NCBI GenBank assembly: GCA_916048095.2
Contig: OU696583.1
Span: 4,762,750-4,826,749 of the forward strand
Length of the DNA stretch: 64,000 bases
Direction of reading: 5' to 3'
Origin: Sacculina carcini
Taxonomy: Eukaryota > Arthropoda > Thecostraca > Sacculinidae
Both the position numbers and the translations under genes were made by a program. The notes beneath the pieces were generated by a model. The model was not told the origin of the DNA, made no database searches, and worked only from the letters and a program-made list of their open reading frames with translations. Below are positions 31,532 to 41,620 of the stretch, piece after piece. Positions within the stretch are counted from its first letter, which is position 1. Every line of letters starts with the position of its first letter.

Positions 31532-32446
31532 TGTATATATGTATTTACGCTTTGTTGTTCATGTTGAAGTATGCGCGCCCGTGTTACAGTTTACAGGCGC
31601 TATAGTAAATATAGGTTCGTTCGTTCGTTCGATATTGTGGACATAATTTTGCTTCTTTCAAGTATCTGGCATGTCGGTGGTCCCGTTGATTCCGGATAAG
31701 AGGGATTTTATTGTAACATGCTAATCACGTGAAGCAAGCATACTGCACCGGCGACTCGAACAGCAAATGCTATAAACGGATGTATATGTTTAAGAAATAC
31801 TAGAAACAGAATCAGATGAAATGTACAAGAACAAACCCTCCGAAATACATGAGACATTTCGGGGGAAGCGCCAAATAAATGTTAAGACTTCAAGCTATGC
31901 CGCTCAACAAAGGCACCTTCACTGTTGGCACACTGTTTCAGTTACTATGAGACAGATGCATAAAAGACCTAATTATTGCAAAATTTGAAAACCAAGACGT
32001 ACTACAAAAAATACACCGCAAAATATGACAAACATAAGAAATACCCGAAAACTGTGAAAATTCACCGATGTTAGTAGACAACCCAGTTTACTATTTGGCT
32101 TACATCAAGTAGGTATAAAAATATCCTACATCAAATAGCCAAAATAGTTTATCAAACCTTTTTTCCTAGTCTCATAAAATTTTACAAGCCTAATACAATA
32201 TTTGTTGCACACGAGAGTGGCTCTTATTTCACAAAAGTTGAATATGCGGAAGTAAATCCTATTCCGAAAGCAGCGCAAGAAGTTCAAAACTATTTATATA
32301 TATTTGACTTGGAATCAATTTTAAAATACGAAATCATCTTTAGACCTGGCGTATTGTAGGCTGTAATATATTTTTTACCAGATGCGTTAAATATTTTTGC
32401 ACATGAAGCGTCTTCAAATACAAGCACCAACTCAATATGCAAAAAA
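31532..32446. other. AT-rich interval, possible coding remnant at 32155-32360
   Basis: Mostly featureless; a ttcg tetranucleotide run at 31616-31632. In one plus-strand frame 32155-32345 reads PSLIKFYKPNTIFVAHESGS and AEVNPIPKAAQEVQNYLYIF without a stop. It has no start codon and no recognised family, so it may be chance or a remnant. Confidence 0.3.
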
Positions 32447-32448
32447 GC

Positions 32449-32525
32449 TCCAATTAGCTCAGTGGTTAGGTGCTGAACTCTCGTGTCAGAGGTTCGCGGT
32501 TCGAATCCTGGTCCAGGTTCGTTCA
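32449..32525 (+). repeat. tRNA-derived SINE or tRNA pseudogene
   Basis: tagctcagtggttag is a good A box and GGTTCGAATCC (32498-32508 region) a perfect B box at normal spacing. The acceptor ends do not pair well and the anticodon arm (actctcgtgtcagagg) gives a six-base loop, so a functional tRNA is unlikely. The flank (gtccaggttcgttc) continues as in tRNA-derived SINEs. Confidence 0.6.
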
Positions 32526-32834
32526 TTAACACCTCCGCTTGAGTCTACCGGGAGTCACCACTGTAGATGGGGCACAGTGGGGCGCGCCATATAGTCTAAA
32601 CAACAATGTATTTGTATAGCTCTTACACAGAAACAAGCGAAAATCACAATGAGAAATCACAGTACACGATAACAAGATGTGAGGAAAGAAGTAGAAAATT
32701 CACTGAAAGGAACAAAAAATGGAGATAAATAAAATGAAATAAATATAAACATGAGTAATTATAAATTAGAGTCATAGGGAGGCGTAAGGTGTAAGAGTGC
32801 GAGAAATAGGATCAAAAGATTAAGCAAAAATATA

Positions 32835-33000
32835 TTAACGAAGTGAGGAGGAAAATCCACTAAAGGATGAAGAGGAAGTGATTGAGGAAGGAAGATCATT
32901 GTAGACCCGAGGCACATAGAAAGAAAATGATTTTACTGAATAGAAAGAAAATGATACATGTTGTTGATACAACACCATGTATTTGTTACAGCGCACCGAA
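32835..33000 (-). pseudogene. Non-LTR retrotransposon C-terminal remnant
   Basis: The minus strand reads VSFSFYSVKSFSFYVPRVYN then DLPSSITSSSSFSGFSSSLR, matching the F-x-Y-x-x-P-R-x-W-N-x-LP tail of CR1/L2-type reverse transcriptases, with a duplicated SFSFY segment. Only the last 50 or so residues remain. Confidence 0.55.
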
Positions 33001-33050
33001 GGGCTCGGGCGCGAAACGATTATAAACAGAGTTGGTAACACGGAATACAA

Positions 33051-33535
33051 CTAACAGGCCAGATGCAGAATAAGGAAACTAAAATGTGCAATAAAAGACA
33101 ATAAATAGAGACAAAATATGGGCAAAACACACAAAACAGACGGACATGACGGACAAGACAAGACGACTGAAAAATAATATGTGGCTTGATTGTGAAGGGT
33201 GTAACGATGTGTACATGGGAGTGTAGGTTTGTGTGTATGGTTGAGTGATTGTAGAGTGTGAGAGGTGCGTATTTGTGTGAATGTATTATTTGTACATGTG
33301 CTGTATTGCAGCGAGGAGTGTGCAAGATAGCAAGTGTTGAGTGTCAGGTGTCGTTGTGGCGTTGGTTTGCTCTGCATGTGTATGTGAGTATGTGTGCGCG
33401 TATGCAATGGTGTCATTGTTTTGTCCTCTGAGTTCGTGGAGAGAGTGGTGTTTGGGCGTTTGCTGTGCGTTGTTGTCTTGTAGGCGCGAGTGGGGCAGCG
33501 CTGTCCCACGCGCGCCTGTCTTTTAATACATGTTG
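33051..33535. other. G+T-rich low-complexity interval
   Basis: The plus strand is strongly G/T-biased, with tgtgtatg words. Open frames on the minus strand (His/Thr-rich) follow from that bias. It might be a remnant of an A+C-rich element like C in minus orientation, but no domain is visible. Confidence 0.4.
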
Positions 33536-33639
33536 TTACAAGCTAGTTCGGCTTTTACAGTTGCTTTGTTTTATTGTGGTTCTTATGGTAGGCTTCGGAT
33601 TAGTGTAGTTTTTGTTATTGAATGCAATGAATCTGACGC

Positions 33640-34125
33640 GCAATGACTTCAGCAGCGGCGGTGGTACTGACCCTTGGGCATCAATAGCGAAGTGGAAGAT
33701 AGAGGTGGTGTTCGGCGGCGTGGCAAGAGGGTGTGCAGGGGGACGGCAGTGGAGCATGGTGCCGGAAGGAGGCAGCCGGGGAGCTGCGCCGAGGTTGCTC
33801 GTCGTCCCGCCTGCATTGGTGCTGGCTACGTCGCAAAACTGGTGTAACAGTCGGTGGAAGCTGCTGGTGCTCAAGGAGGTAGGCAAGGAGCTGAAGTCGC
33901 AGGAGGCGTCGTGAACCGGAAGACAAGACGGCTTGTGTGGTAGGTGGATCACGGCCGGCTCCGACAGGATACTGAAGAGCACAGGTGACGGCGGGAGCAC
34001 GGTGGGTGCTGGGGCCGGTGTAGTGCCCTGTCGCGGCAGCCGGTGATGGATAAGACGGCAGGTTGCAGCGGAGCACTGGAGAGCACGGGCGAGGCGGGAG
34101 CGCGGGGGACGCTGGGGCCTGATGT
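33640..34125. repeat. GC-rich island with imperfect tandem duplication
   Basis: 33970-34030 and about 34060-34120 are imperfect copies (gagagcac(a/g)gg...ggcgggagc(a/g)c...gctggggcc), period about 93 bases. Open frames on both strands lack a recognisable product. The island contrasts with its AT-rich neighbourhood and may be a remnant of a retroelement ORF1; that is a guess. Confidence 0.45.
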
Positions 34126-34129
34126 GTTG

Positions 34130-34530
34130 TGCTTAGTGATGCAAAAAATACATTTTTTGTTGTTGTGGGTTTTTGACAGAAAAAACATGTTTTTTAGTTG
34201 TTTTTTTTTTGTTTTTTTTTATAGAATTAGCTCCAATTGTCATCGGATGTTGGATTTTAGTACATAGAAACGAATTCAATTGACGTTTTGTACATCTTTA
34301 CGTGTTTTATTTCGAAGATAATTTGAAAATAGTATAAAGAACAAAATTATTTATCAATAAATACCTCAGGAGACTGTTTGAAAGTGCATCTGGATCCGGT
34401 GGTTTGGGTTTTTTTCATTGAGAAAACACATGGTTTTAAATATGGTTTTAATTATGTGGATATTTGAAATAGTTTGTCAGCAGAACAAAACAAATTCTTT
34501 GAGTAATCATGTGTTTTTTCATAAACTAGC
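34130..34530 (-). repeat. Dispersed repeat R2, partial copy
   Basis: Inverted copy of 4860-5270: it begins TAGTGATGCAAAAA, the inverted R2 end, and contains ctccaattgtcatcgg and tttgtcagcagaacaaaac, complements of R2 words. Non-coding. Confidence 0.85.
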
Positions 34531-34581
34531 ATTAAAACCCGCCCGTTGTGCGGAGGAATTCATAAAATGGAATTAATATTC
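34530..34581. repeat. Satellite with CCCGCCCGTTGTGCGG core, left fragment
   Basis: tagcattaaaacccgcccg at 34527-34545 followed by ttgtgcggaggaattcataaa. Same family as 39616-40585 and 46111-46835; separated from them by insertion of element E. Confidence 0.8.
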
Positions 34582-35200
34582 TGTAATGGAAATCGGACGT
34601 GGCGGTAGCGATGAGTCGATCAGTGAACGGAGGCGGGGCTTATATATTGTGTTTGTGTATCGTTGCATGTGTGAGTGTGTATGTTTGTGTGCGTGTGAGT
34701 GCGCAGGCGTCAGCGACGTAAGCAGCGCGCTGTGATCTGATTGGTGGATTCGAAGTTCTGTAAACGAACGGCCGTTAACGGCGGGCGATTAGAATATGTG
34801 GCCTGCACTGTGAATGCGGGGCAGTGGGTTATGAGAGAGTGTGCGGTTCGGTGGCCCTGCAGTGCACTGTGTTGGATGAGCTTTTCCTTGGTGTTGCGGT
34901 GCACAGTGATAAGTGCATATTTATTTTGTGTTGCGGTGTACAGTGATAAGTGTATGGTTATTTTGTGCTGCGGTGCGCAGTGATAAGTGTGGTCTGCTTG
35001 TGCTACGGTATATTGTGTTTGGCGCCGTCTTGGACTGCTTCGTCGGCTCACTGAAAGTCAGTGCGGATTCAGCTGTGATCATTCGTCTATATAATATTGT
35101 GATTAACCAAGTGTCATTATACGTTACATTGTTCGATCGTCTTTGCGGTCTGGGCATCGAGGTGATAGAATGGCTTTCAGCGACGCGAACATGGAACCAA
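34582..35200 (+). repeat. 5' LTR of element E
   Basis: TGTAATGGAAATCGG to ATGGAACCAA. Contains three near-identical gtgcacagtgataagtg units (about 34900-34990). The last 31 bases hold the gag start codon (35170), so coding sequence begins inside the LTR. Confidence 0.95.
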
Positions 35201-35805
35201 GAGCTATTTCGGCAGCATATGAAACGTCGTTCGATTTGAGGCTGGTGCCGGAGTATGACGGGAAACATGACCCCACGGAATGGCTAGGGAAAGTGCGGAA
35301 AATGTGTCGACTTCGCGGTGTACATGATGAAGCGCAGGTAGTGGGTATGCGAATCACTGGCGATGCAAATGCCGTCGTTGATTGCCTCTCTGATGAGGAC
35401 CAGTTGGACATCAGCAAAGTGGAGCAGGCACTTCAGACTGCGTTCGGCATGGAGACTTTTGGTGCGTATGACGCGTTTGTGAAACGAAGATTAACTGAAG
35501 GTGAATGTGTCGATGTGATGCCCTCTGATCTACGCAGACTGGTAGCCAGATGCAACATCACTGACCCAGTGTCCATCAAGTGTGCGTTTATATCAGCCAT
35601 TCCTCTATCAGTGCGACACGTGCTCAGGGCTAATGCGAAGTTGGACTCCATGACAGTATCGGATGTTGTCAGCAGAACTAGAGTGATATTGTCAGAAACG
35701 GGTCAAAATATTGATACTGGACTATCTGCTTCTGCTCCTGAGCCTGGCCCACCGGCTGTCTTCAGGAAAAATGTTGTCAGGTGCTCTCAGGTGTTTTCTG
35801 TGTAA
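35170..35805 (+). pseudogene. Gag of element E, first part
   Basis: ATG 35170 lies inside the LTR and opens MAFSDANMEPRAISAAYETS. A capsid region follows (VPEYDGKHDPTEWLGKVRKM; MPSDLRRLVARC). The frame stops at about 35803 after a frameshift near 35760; the neighbouring frame carries the zinc knuckles. The gag is shorter than that of B and lacks its SSAR repeats. Confidence 0.85.
35201..35213 (+). other. Putative primer-binding site of E: matches the tRNA-Phe 5' end
   Basis: GAGCTATTTCGGC directly follows the LTR and shares 12 bases with element B at the same place. The complement GCCGAAATAGCTC equals nucleotides 1-13 of animal tRNA-Phe as I know it. It overlaps gag codons, in a frame different from that of B. 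Confidence 0.65.
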
Positions 35806-36253
35806 CCGACCAGGGCATTTTGCACGCGGATGCCCTCGTCGAATGAATCGGGCTGGAGGCGAAGAAAGGAATGTTGTCAAATGTTTCAAGTGTGGCACGT
35901 TCGGACACGTCAGCCCAAATTGTCCGGGAAACGACCAAGGAGGTGCCATTCTCTTATCCTCGAACGTAACGGCGCCGCTGGTTACGACAACTGTGATGGT
36001 CAATGGTGTTCAATGTCTTGCGCTCGTCGATACGGGCTGTTCCAGAAGCTTGATTTCTGAGTTCCTGTGTAAAGAGCGAGTGGAATCTCGCGGTGAGTGG
36101 CTGGTGACGATTAGCGGAGATCGTATGAGATGCCAAGGTAGCTGCGCAGTTACGGTTACCATGAACAATAGAAAGGCATTTGAGCTCAACGTACTTGTGG
36201 TGAAACATAGACCAGCCGGTTTTACTTTGTTCTTGGTATTGATGGCATTGTAG
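35760..36253 (+). pseudogene. Zinc knuckles and protease of element E
   Basis: Second frame: CFLCNRPGHFARGC and CFKCGTFGHVSPNC are canonical knuckles; the protease core reads CLALVDTGCSRSLIS, with the catalytic Asp present. The frame ends at 36253 after a shift near 36235, beyond which the protease end continues in the frame of the next part (IVAMGGMVL). Confidence 0.85.
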
Positions 36254-39001
36254 CTATGGGTGGCATGGTGTTGGATTCGGAGAGAAATTTGACATGTGGT
36301 GTTGAGAAAAATGGCTGCGTTCATCTGGAATCGGGAGTGGCAGCAGCAGCAAGTGGAAACAGTATAACAAGTAGTTATGAGCTTGAAGGCAAAGATTTCC
36401 TGGCTACATTCGATGCAGAGAAAAGGTCATGGCGAGTGAGATGGAAGTGGTCGCAGCGTCCGGGTGTCTTGGAGAATCGAACCGCCGAGTACGCAATAGC
36501 GCCGCATGACCGTAGCGAGTATCAGGCAGAGTTAAAATCATGGATTGACGCTGGATGGCTTGTTGAGTACAACGAACAAACCCACGGATCAGTCAAAGGG
36601 CTGATTCCGCTTATGGCAGTCAGTCAGGAGAATAAGTGCAAAGTCAGGCCGGTGATGGATTTTCGCCAACTTAATCGGTTTGTTGAAACTCACACGGCGG
36701 ATGTCGACGTCTGTCACCAGAAACTGAGAGATTGGAGGAGGCGGGGGGATCGCATAGCATTGTTGGACCTGACGCGCGCCTACCTTCAGATTGAAATTGA
36801 GCCTGCGCTCTGGTGTTACCAGACGGTGTTGATATCCGACAAGCGGTATTGCTTGACCCGACTGGGTTTCGGCTTAAGTGCAGCTCCGATCATCATGAAG
36901 GGGATTGTCAACTTCGTGTGTCGGCAAGATGCTGAGGTCGAGAGAGCAACTTCATCATACATTGATGATATTTTGATGGACGAGTCGGTGTTGAGCGCGG
37001 AAAGAGTCAGCGAACACTTCTCGAGATACGGGCTGACCTGCAAACCTGCCGAACGGGCCGACCCATCATGTCGTGGGCTAGGTCTGAGTGTTTCGCGCCA
37101 GGCAGACGGATTGGTGTGGAGAAGAGACAATCCTGTGGCGGAAATTGTTGAGCCAATAACTCGACGGTCAGTTCTCTCGTGGTGTGGCCGGCTAGTCGCA
37201 CATTTGCCGGTGGCTGGGTGGCTGAGGCCTACCACCTCTTGGATAAAGCGATGCGTCAACTCTGTGACAAAAGGATGGGACGATGTTGTGGAGGATCCAT
37301 CCGTGAAGAACAAGATTTTGTTTGTGATCGGCAAACTTGCTAATGAGGATCCAGCACGGGGAGTGTGGCGAGTGACCGAAGATGAGGCAACCGTGTGGAC
37401 TGATGCCAGTTCGATTGCTGGGGAGTTGTGTTGGAGACTCAGGATTCAGGAGTAATCGAAGACGCGTGCTGGCTCCGCCGAGATGACACTACCCATATCA
37501 ATATGGCCGAGCTGGACGCCGCGATCAAACGCATTAATATGGCGGTCTCGTGGGGCATGAAGTCAATCAATCTCTGCACAGATTTTGCCACGGTTCATCG
37601 GTGGATTGATGATGCTTTGAGTGGCCGTGCTAGGCTTCGAACGAAAGCGCACGGTGAACTCCTGATCCGTCGCAGAGTGAATATCATCAGACAGATGGTC
37701 GATGAACTCGATATTCAGATCAAGGTGCGACATGTTCGGTCCGCGGAAAACTTGGCAGATGTCCTCACGCGTGTGCCGAAAAATTGGATTGGTGGCGAAC
37801 CACTGGCCGTCGGTGCGGCAACAACAACTTCAACAGCTCCCAGTTCAGTCGCTGAGCAAATTGCAAGCATTCATGCACGAGCGGGGCATCCAGGAATTCG
37901 TCGGACCTTGTACTTTGCTAGACGCGATCTCGCTAAACCGGTCAAGCGATCGCAAGTGCGCCAGGTGGTTCATGGTTGTGACATATGTAATTCGATTGAC
38001 CCAGCTCCGGTAAAATGGCGTCACGGTACACTCAGTGTTGCCCACGTGTGGCATCGCTTGGCAATCGACATCAGCCACTACAAGAACCAGCCGTACTTGA
38101 CGGTTATTGATTGCGGTCCTTCACGGTTTAGCCTGTGGAGGCAACTACGAGCAGCGGACAGTGAGCAAGTGATTCAGCACTTAGAGCGAATTTTGCTTGA
38201 AAGAGGAGCCCCAGTTGAGCTGCTCTGTGACAATCATACTGTGTTTAGAGGTCGGTCATTCGCAGCGCTAGCAGCGAGATGGAACATTAGATTGCGCTTC
38301 AGAGCAGCGTACGCTGCCAGTGGTAATGCGATCATCGAACGCAACCACAAGACCGTAAAAGTCATCGCAGCCCGAAAATCATGCGGTATCGCTGAGGCTG
38401 TACATCTGTACAACTCTACTCCTCGCGATGGAGAAAATGAGAATTCTGCGCCGGCCAATGGCGTCTACCGCTACAGGATACGCGACTGCACGAGACCTCG
38501 AGCAAATCAGCTTGGCCAGGAGTCGTCTGGTGGTAAACGCGCAAGGTTCGCTGTTGGTGAGGCAGTATGGGTTCGCCAGCGTGGAAGCAGATGCACCAAC
38601 CGATCAGCGCAGGGAGTCGTGAGTGGCGTCGTTTCAGAGCAAGTGGTGGAGGTTGATGGTGTGCCGCGTCACGTCCGAGACCTCCGACGAAGAGTCCAGA
38701 ACGGTGTAGGCGACGATCAATCAGGTGACACAAGATCATCCGACGAACCTCCTCTGTGGATTGGTCATCCAGAGTCTCATCCCACGTCGGGTTCTGTTGT
38801 GTCAGAACTAGCTTCGTCATCAGCGCAAGAGCGGACCATACAGCCGGGGCGTTTGATGATGCAAGCCCTGCAATTGATGGCGTTGATCGACAACAGCCTA
38901 TTGTTACACCGACAGACAGACTACGTCGGGGGGAGCGGTTACGGCGACCGCCTCGTCGGTATTGTTCATGTTGTGATCTTGGAAATCAGGGAGGGGTGTA
39001 A
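36236..39001 (+). pseudogene. RT, RNase H and integrase of element E
   Basis: RT: VRPVMDFRQLNRF, LLDLTRAYLQIEI, TRLGFGLSAAP, YIDDIL (about 36960). Thumb: SVLSWCGRLVAHLPVAGWLR. RNase H begins WTDASS at about 37398 and is shifted near 37425. Integrase: HPGIRRTLYF, CDICN, AIDISHYK, LLCDNHTVF and AIIERNHK give the finger and D, D, E. A late frameshift (about 38870) moves the tail RRGERLRRPPRRY into another frame ending at 39001. At least four breaks in all. Confidence 0.88.
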
Positions 39002-39615
39002 TGGAAATCGGACGTGGCGGTAGCGATGAGTCGATCAGTGAACGGAGGCGGGGCTTATATCTTGTGTTTGTGTATCGTTGCATGTGTGAGTGTGTATGTT
39101 TGTGTGCGTGTGAGTGCGCAGGCGTCAGCGACGTAAGCAGCGCGCTGTGATCTGATTGGTGGATTCGAAGTTCTGTAAACGAACGGCCGTTAACGGCGGG
39201 CGATTCGAATATGTGGCCTGCACTGTGAATGCGGGGCAGTGGGTTATGAGAGAGTGTGCGGTTCGGTGGCCCTGCAGTGCACTGTGTTGGATGAGCTTTT
39301 CCTTGGTGTTGCGGTGCACAGTGATAAGTGCATATTTATTTTGTGTTGCGGTGTACAGTGATAAGTGTATGGTTATTTTGTGCTGCGGTGCGCAGTGATA
39401 AGTGTGGTCTGCTTGTGCTACGGTATATTGTGTTTGGCGCCGTCTTGGACTGCTTCGTCGGCTCACTGAAAGTCAGTGCGGATTCAGCTGTGATCATTCG
39501 TCTATTTAATATTGTGATTAACCAAGTGTCATTATACGTTACATTGTTCGATCGTCTTTGCGGTCTGGGCATCGAGGTGATAGAATGGTTTTCAGCGACG
39601 CGAACATGGAACCAA
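38997..39615 (+). repeat. 3' LTR of element E
   Basis: Nearly identical to the 5' LTR (a few substitutions, for example ttatatcttg against ttatatattg), followed by ATATTC. Confidence 0.95.
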
Positions 39616-40585
39616 ATATTCATAAAAATTCATATTCATCAAAAATATTCCAAATTAAAAAAGTAAATGAAAACTCATAAGTGTCTTGCTCAATAGAAAA
39701 GTCAAAGTGTGAATATTTTTATTTTTATTTTGACATAATATTTTCCCTCAACCCGCCTCATATATAAACCCACCCATTGTGAGGAATAATTCAGAACACA
39801 AACACGTAACAAACAATGAAAATTCTAGCATGTAAACTCGCCCGTCGAGCGAAACAGTTGATACTATTAAATTTGTATTCAATTCATAAGAGAAAAGGAA
39901 TATGAATTAAAAAAGAGTGGAGTAAACCCATAAATAGTCTATAGTTCTATATTTTCATATTTATTTTCACAAAATAGTTAGCCTAAACCGCCTCATATTT
40001 ATACATGCCCGTCGTGCTGAATAATTCAGAACTCAGACACGAAAAAATGAAAAATGACTACACTTTTTCATCATAATGTTTCCAAAATATTTTTATAACT
40101 TAACATCACCATCTAGCATTGAAACCCGCCAGTTGTGCGGAGCAATTCATAAAATGAAATTCATATTTAATTCATAAACATATTGCAAATTAAAAATGAA
40201 AACAGATATACTCATTAAAATCTTACTCAATTGAAAAGTCTAAATTTAACTATATTTATTTTCATTTTGACAACATATTTTCCTTTAACCCGCCTCATAT
40301 TGAAACCCGCCCGTCGTGCTCAACAATTCATAAAGTAAAATGCATATTCAATCCATAGAATAAACTGATTAAAAATTAAAAAGCAAAAAATTTGACCTGT
40401 AACTAAGTTCACCAATAAAAACTCTAAATATGAATATTTTAATTATAAATTTGACAAAATATTATCCCTTAATCCACCTCATATTTAAACTTACCCGTCG
40501 TGCGGAATAATTAAGAACACTAACAAGTACAAAACAATGAAAATTCTAGCATGTAAACCCGCCCGTCGTGCGAAACAGTTCATAC
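39616..40585. repeat. Satellite with CCCGCCCGTCGTGCGG core, main block
   Basis: The GC-rich core recurs at about 39769, 39836, 40007, 40124, 40304, 40492 and 40558 in otherwise AT-rich DNA. It is usually followed by (a/g)aa(c/t)aattca(g/t)aa. Two flavours alternate: one preceded by ctagcat(t/g)(a/g)aaa, the other by acccgcctcatatt. Spacing between like cores is roughly 290-430 bases. Non-coding. Confidence 0.8.
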
Positions 40586-41356
40586 TGTAGAATTTGGATT
40601 TGGGTCCAATTCTATTGGGCCAAATGTGGCCTGCGTTCACCGACACGCGACCCGGCAATTTCTCTTCTTGAAACAGGGCAACCCACGCCTCTGCTAGCCT
40701 GTTTAGGCCTGGGCTCAATCAAGACCGGTGTGCTCCGGGATCGTACTGCACCCGGAGCGAGCACTCTCACCTCCAGGGGGTGAGAGGCCTGAGCCAAGGG
40801 GAGTGAGGCAAGGAAGAAGGAAGAGACGGGTCCGTGGAATGCAATACTGGTAATACCGGAGCTACCCGCGCATACGACCACCTATTACCCAACGAAAGGA
40901 GAGGGATAGCACAACACTTTCACTGTAACACGTATCACTGTATTCACTTCACAAAGTTCGACTGCCTTGACGAAGCAAGGCATCGAAATTTACCCCATAA
41001 TGGTGCTTGACATGAAACGGCCTAATGCAGGGCATAATGTTCACATAGTAAATGCACAAGTTTACACACATATAAATATTACACATAGCGACCAGTATTT
41101 GACCAGTACAGCGACCAGGATTTGAAGGGTACATATATAGCAATGTAAAATAGTACAACGTGTGGCAATCAATTGTATAATTAATATATAATCATGAAAA
41201 ACATTTGCTGTATATCGTGCTATCAGACGTACTTATGCTACGCTATCGCACAGTCACAGTCCATAAGGTCGAAAATCGCGCATACAGTGAATATGTACAC
41301 ATGACGCCATCTAGCGGTAGTAGTACGGCGCAACAGTTATGGACTGGGTCGTTACA
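40586..41356 (-). repeat. Solo LTR (771 bp) of an unseen element
   Basis: In minus orientation it starts TGTAACGACCCAGTCC and ends CAAATTCTACA, with target duplication ATAC at 40582-40585 and 41357-41360. The satellite unit at 39842-39905 reads gaaacagttgatactattaaa, i.e. the same sequence without the insert, which fixes both ends. It carries no gene; open frames inside are chance. Confidence 0.85.
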
Positions 41357-41404
41357 ATACTATTAAATTTGTATTCAATTCATGAGAGAAAATAAATATG
41401 AATT

Positions 41405-41608
41405 TGTCGTAACGAGGCGAATGACTAATCGGTGAGCAATAATAACGATGATGTATTCATAAGAAATCAAGATTAATTAAAGATACTATAGATCACACAA
41501 CAATGACAAACGCCTGGAACAATAACAACGTACACCAAAGCTGCCAGACTTGTGTTATGCCAGAAAACGCCAAGAATGGTACAATAAGCCAAAGGGTACA
41601 TTCTCACA
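41405..41608 (-). repeat. 3' LTR of element F
   Basis: 204 bases, minus-strand TGTGAGAATGTACCC to CGTTACGACA. Confidence 0.95.
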
Positions 41609-41620
41609 TTTACTCCCCCA

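Larger units (their letters stand above)
34582..39615 (+). mobile_element. LTR retrotransposon E, relative of B, inactive
   Basis: Long LTRs (619 bases each), target duplication ATATTC (34576-34581 and 39616-39621), purine tract AGGGAGGGG before the 3' LTR. Gag, protease, RT, RNase H and integrase resemble those of B and not of the other elements. It was inserted in the satellite; related units at 40139-40170 show an unoccupied version of the site. Confidence 0.95.

Noticed and set aside
32449..32525. Functional tRNA gene
   Set aside because: A and B boxes are good, but the acceptor stem does not pair and the anticodon loop has an abnormal size.
32290..32532. Minus-strand frame reading through PGPGFEPRTSDTR
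   Set aside because: This is the antisense of a tRNA-derived repeat, a familiar false gene.
33051..33509. 152-codon minus-strand frame
   Set aside because: His/Thr-rich translation of G/T-biased sequence without domains.
40612..40881. Open frames in both directions in a GC-richer stretch
   Set aside because: They lie inside the solo LTR and have no recognisable product.
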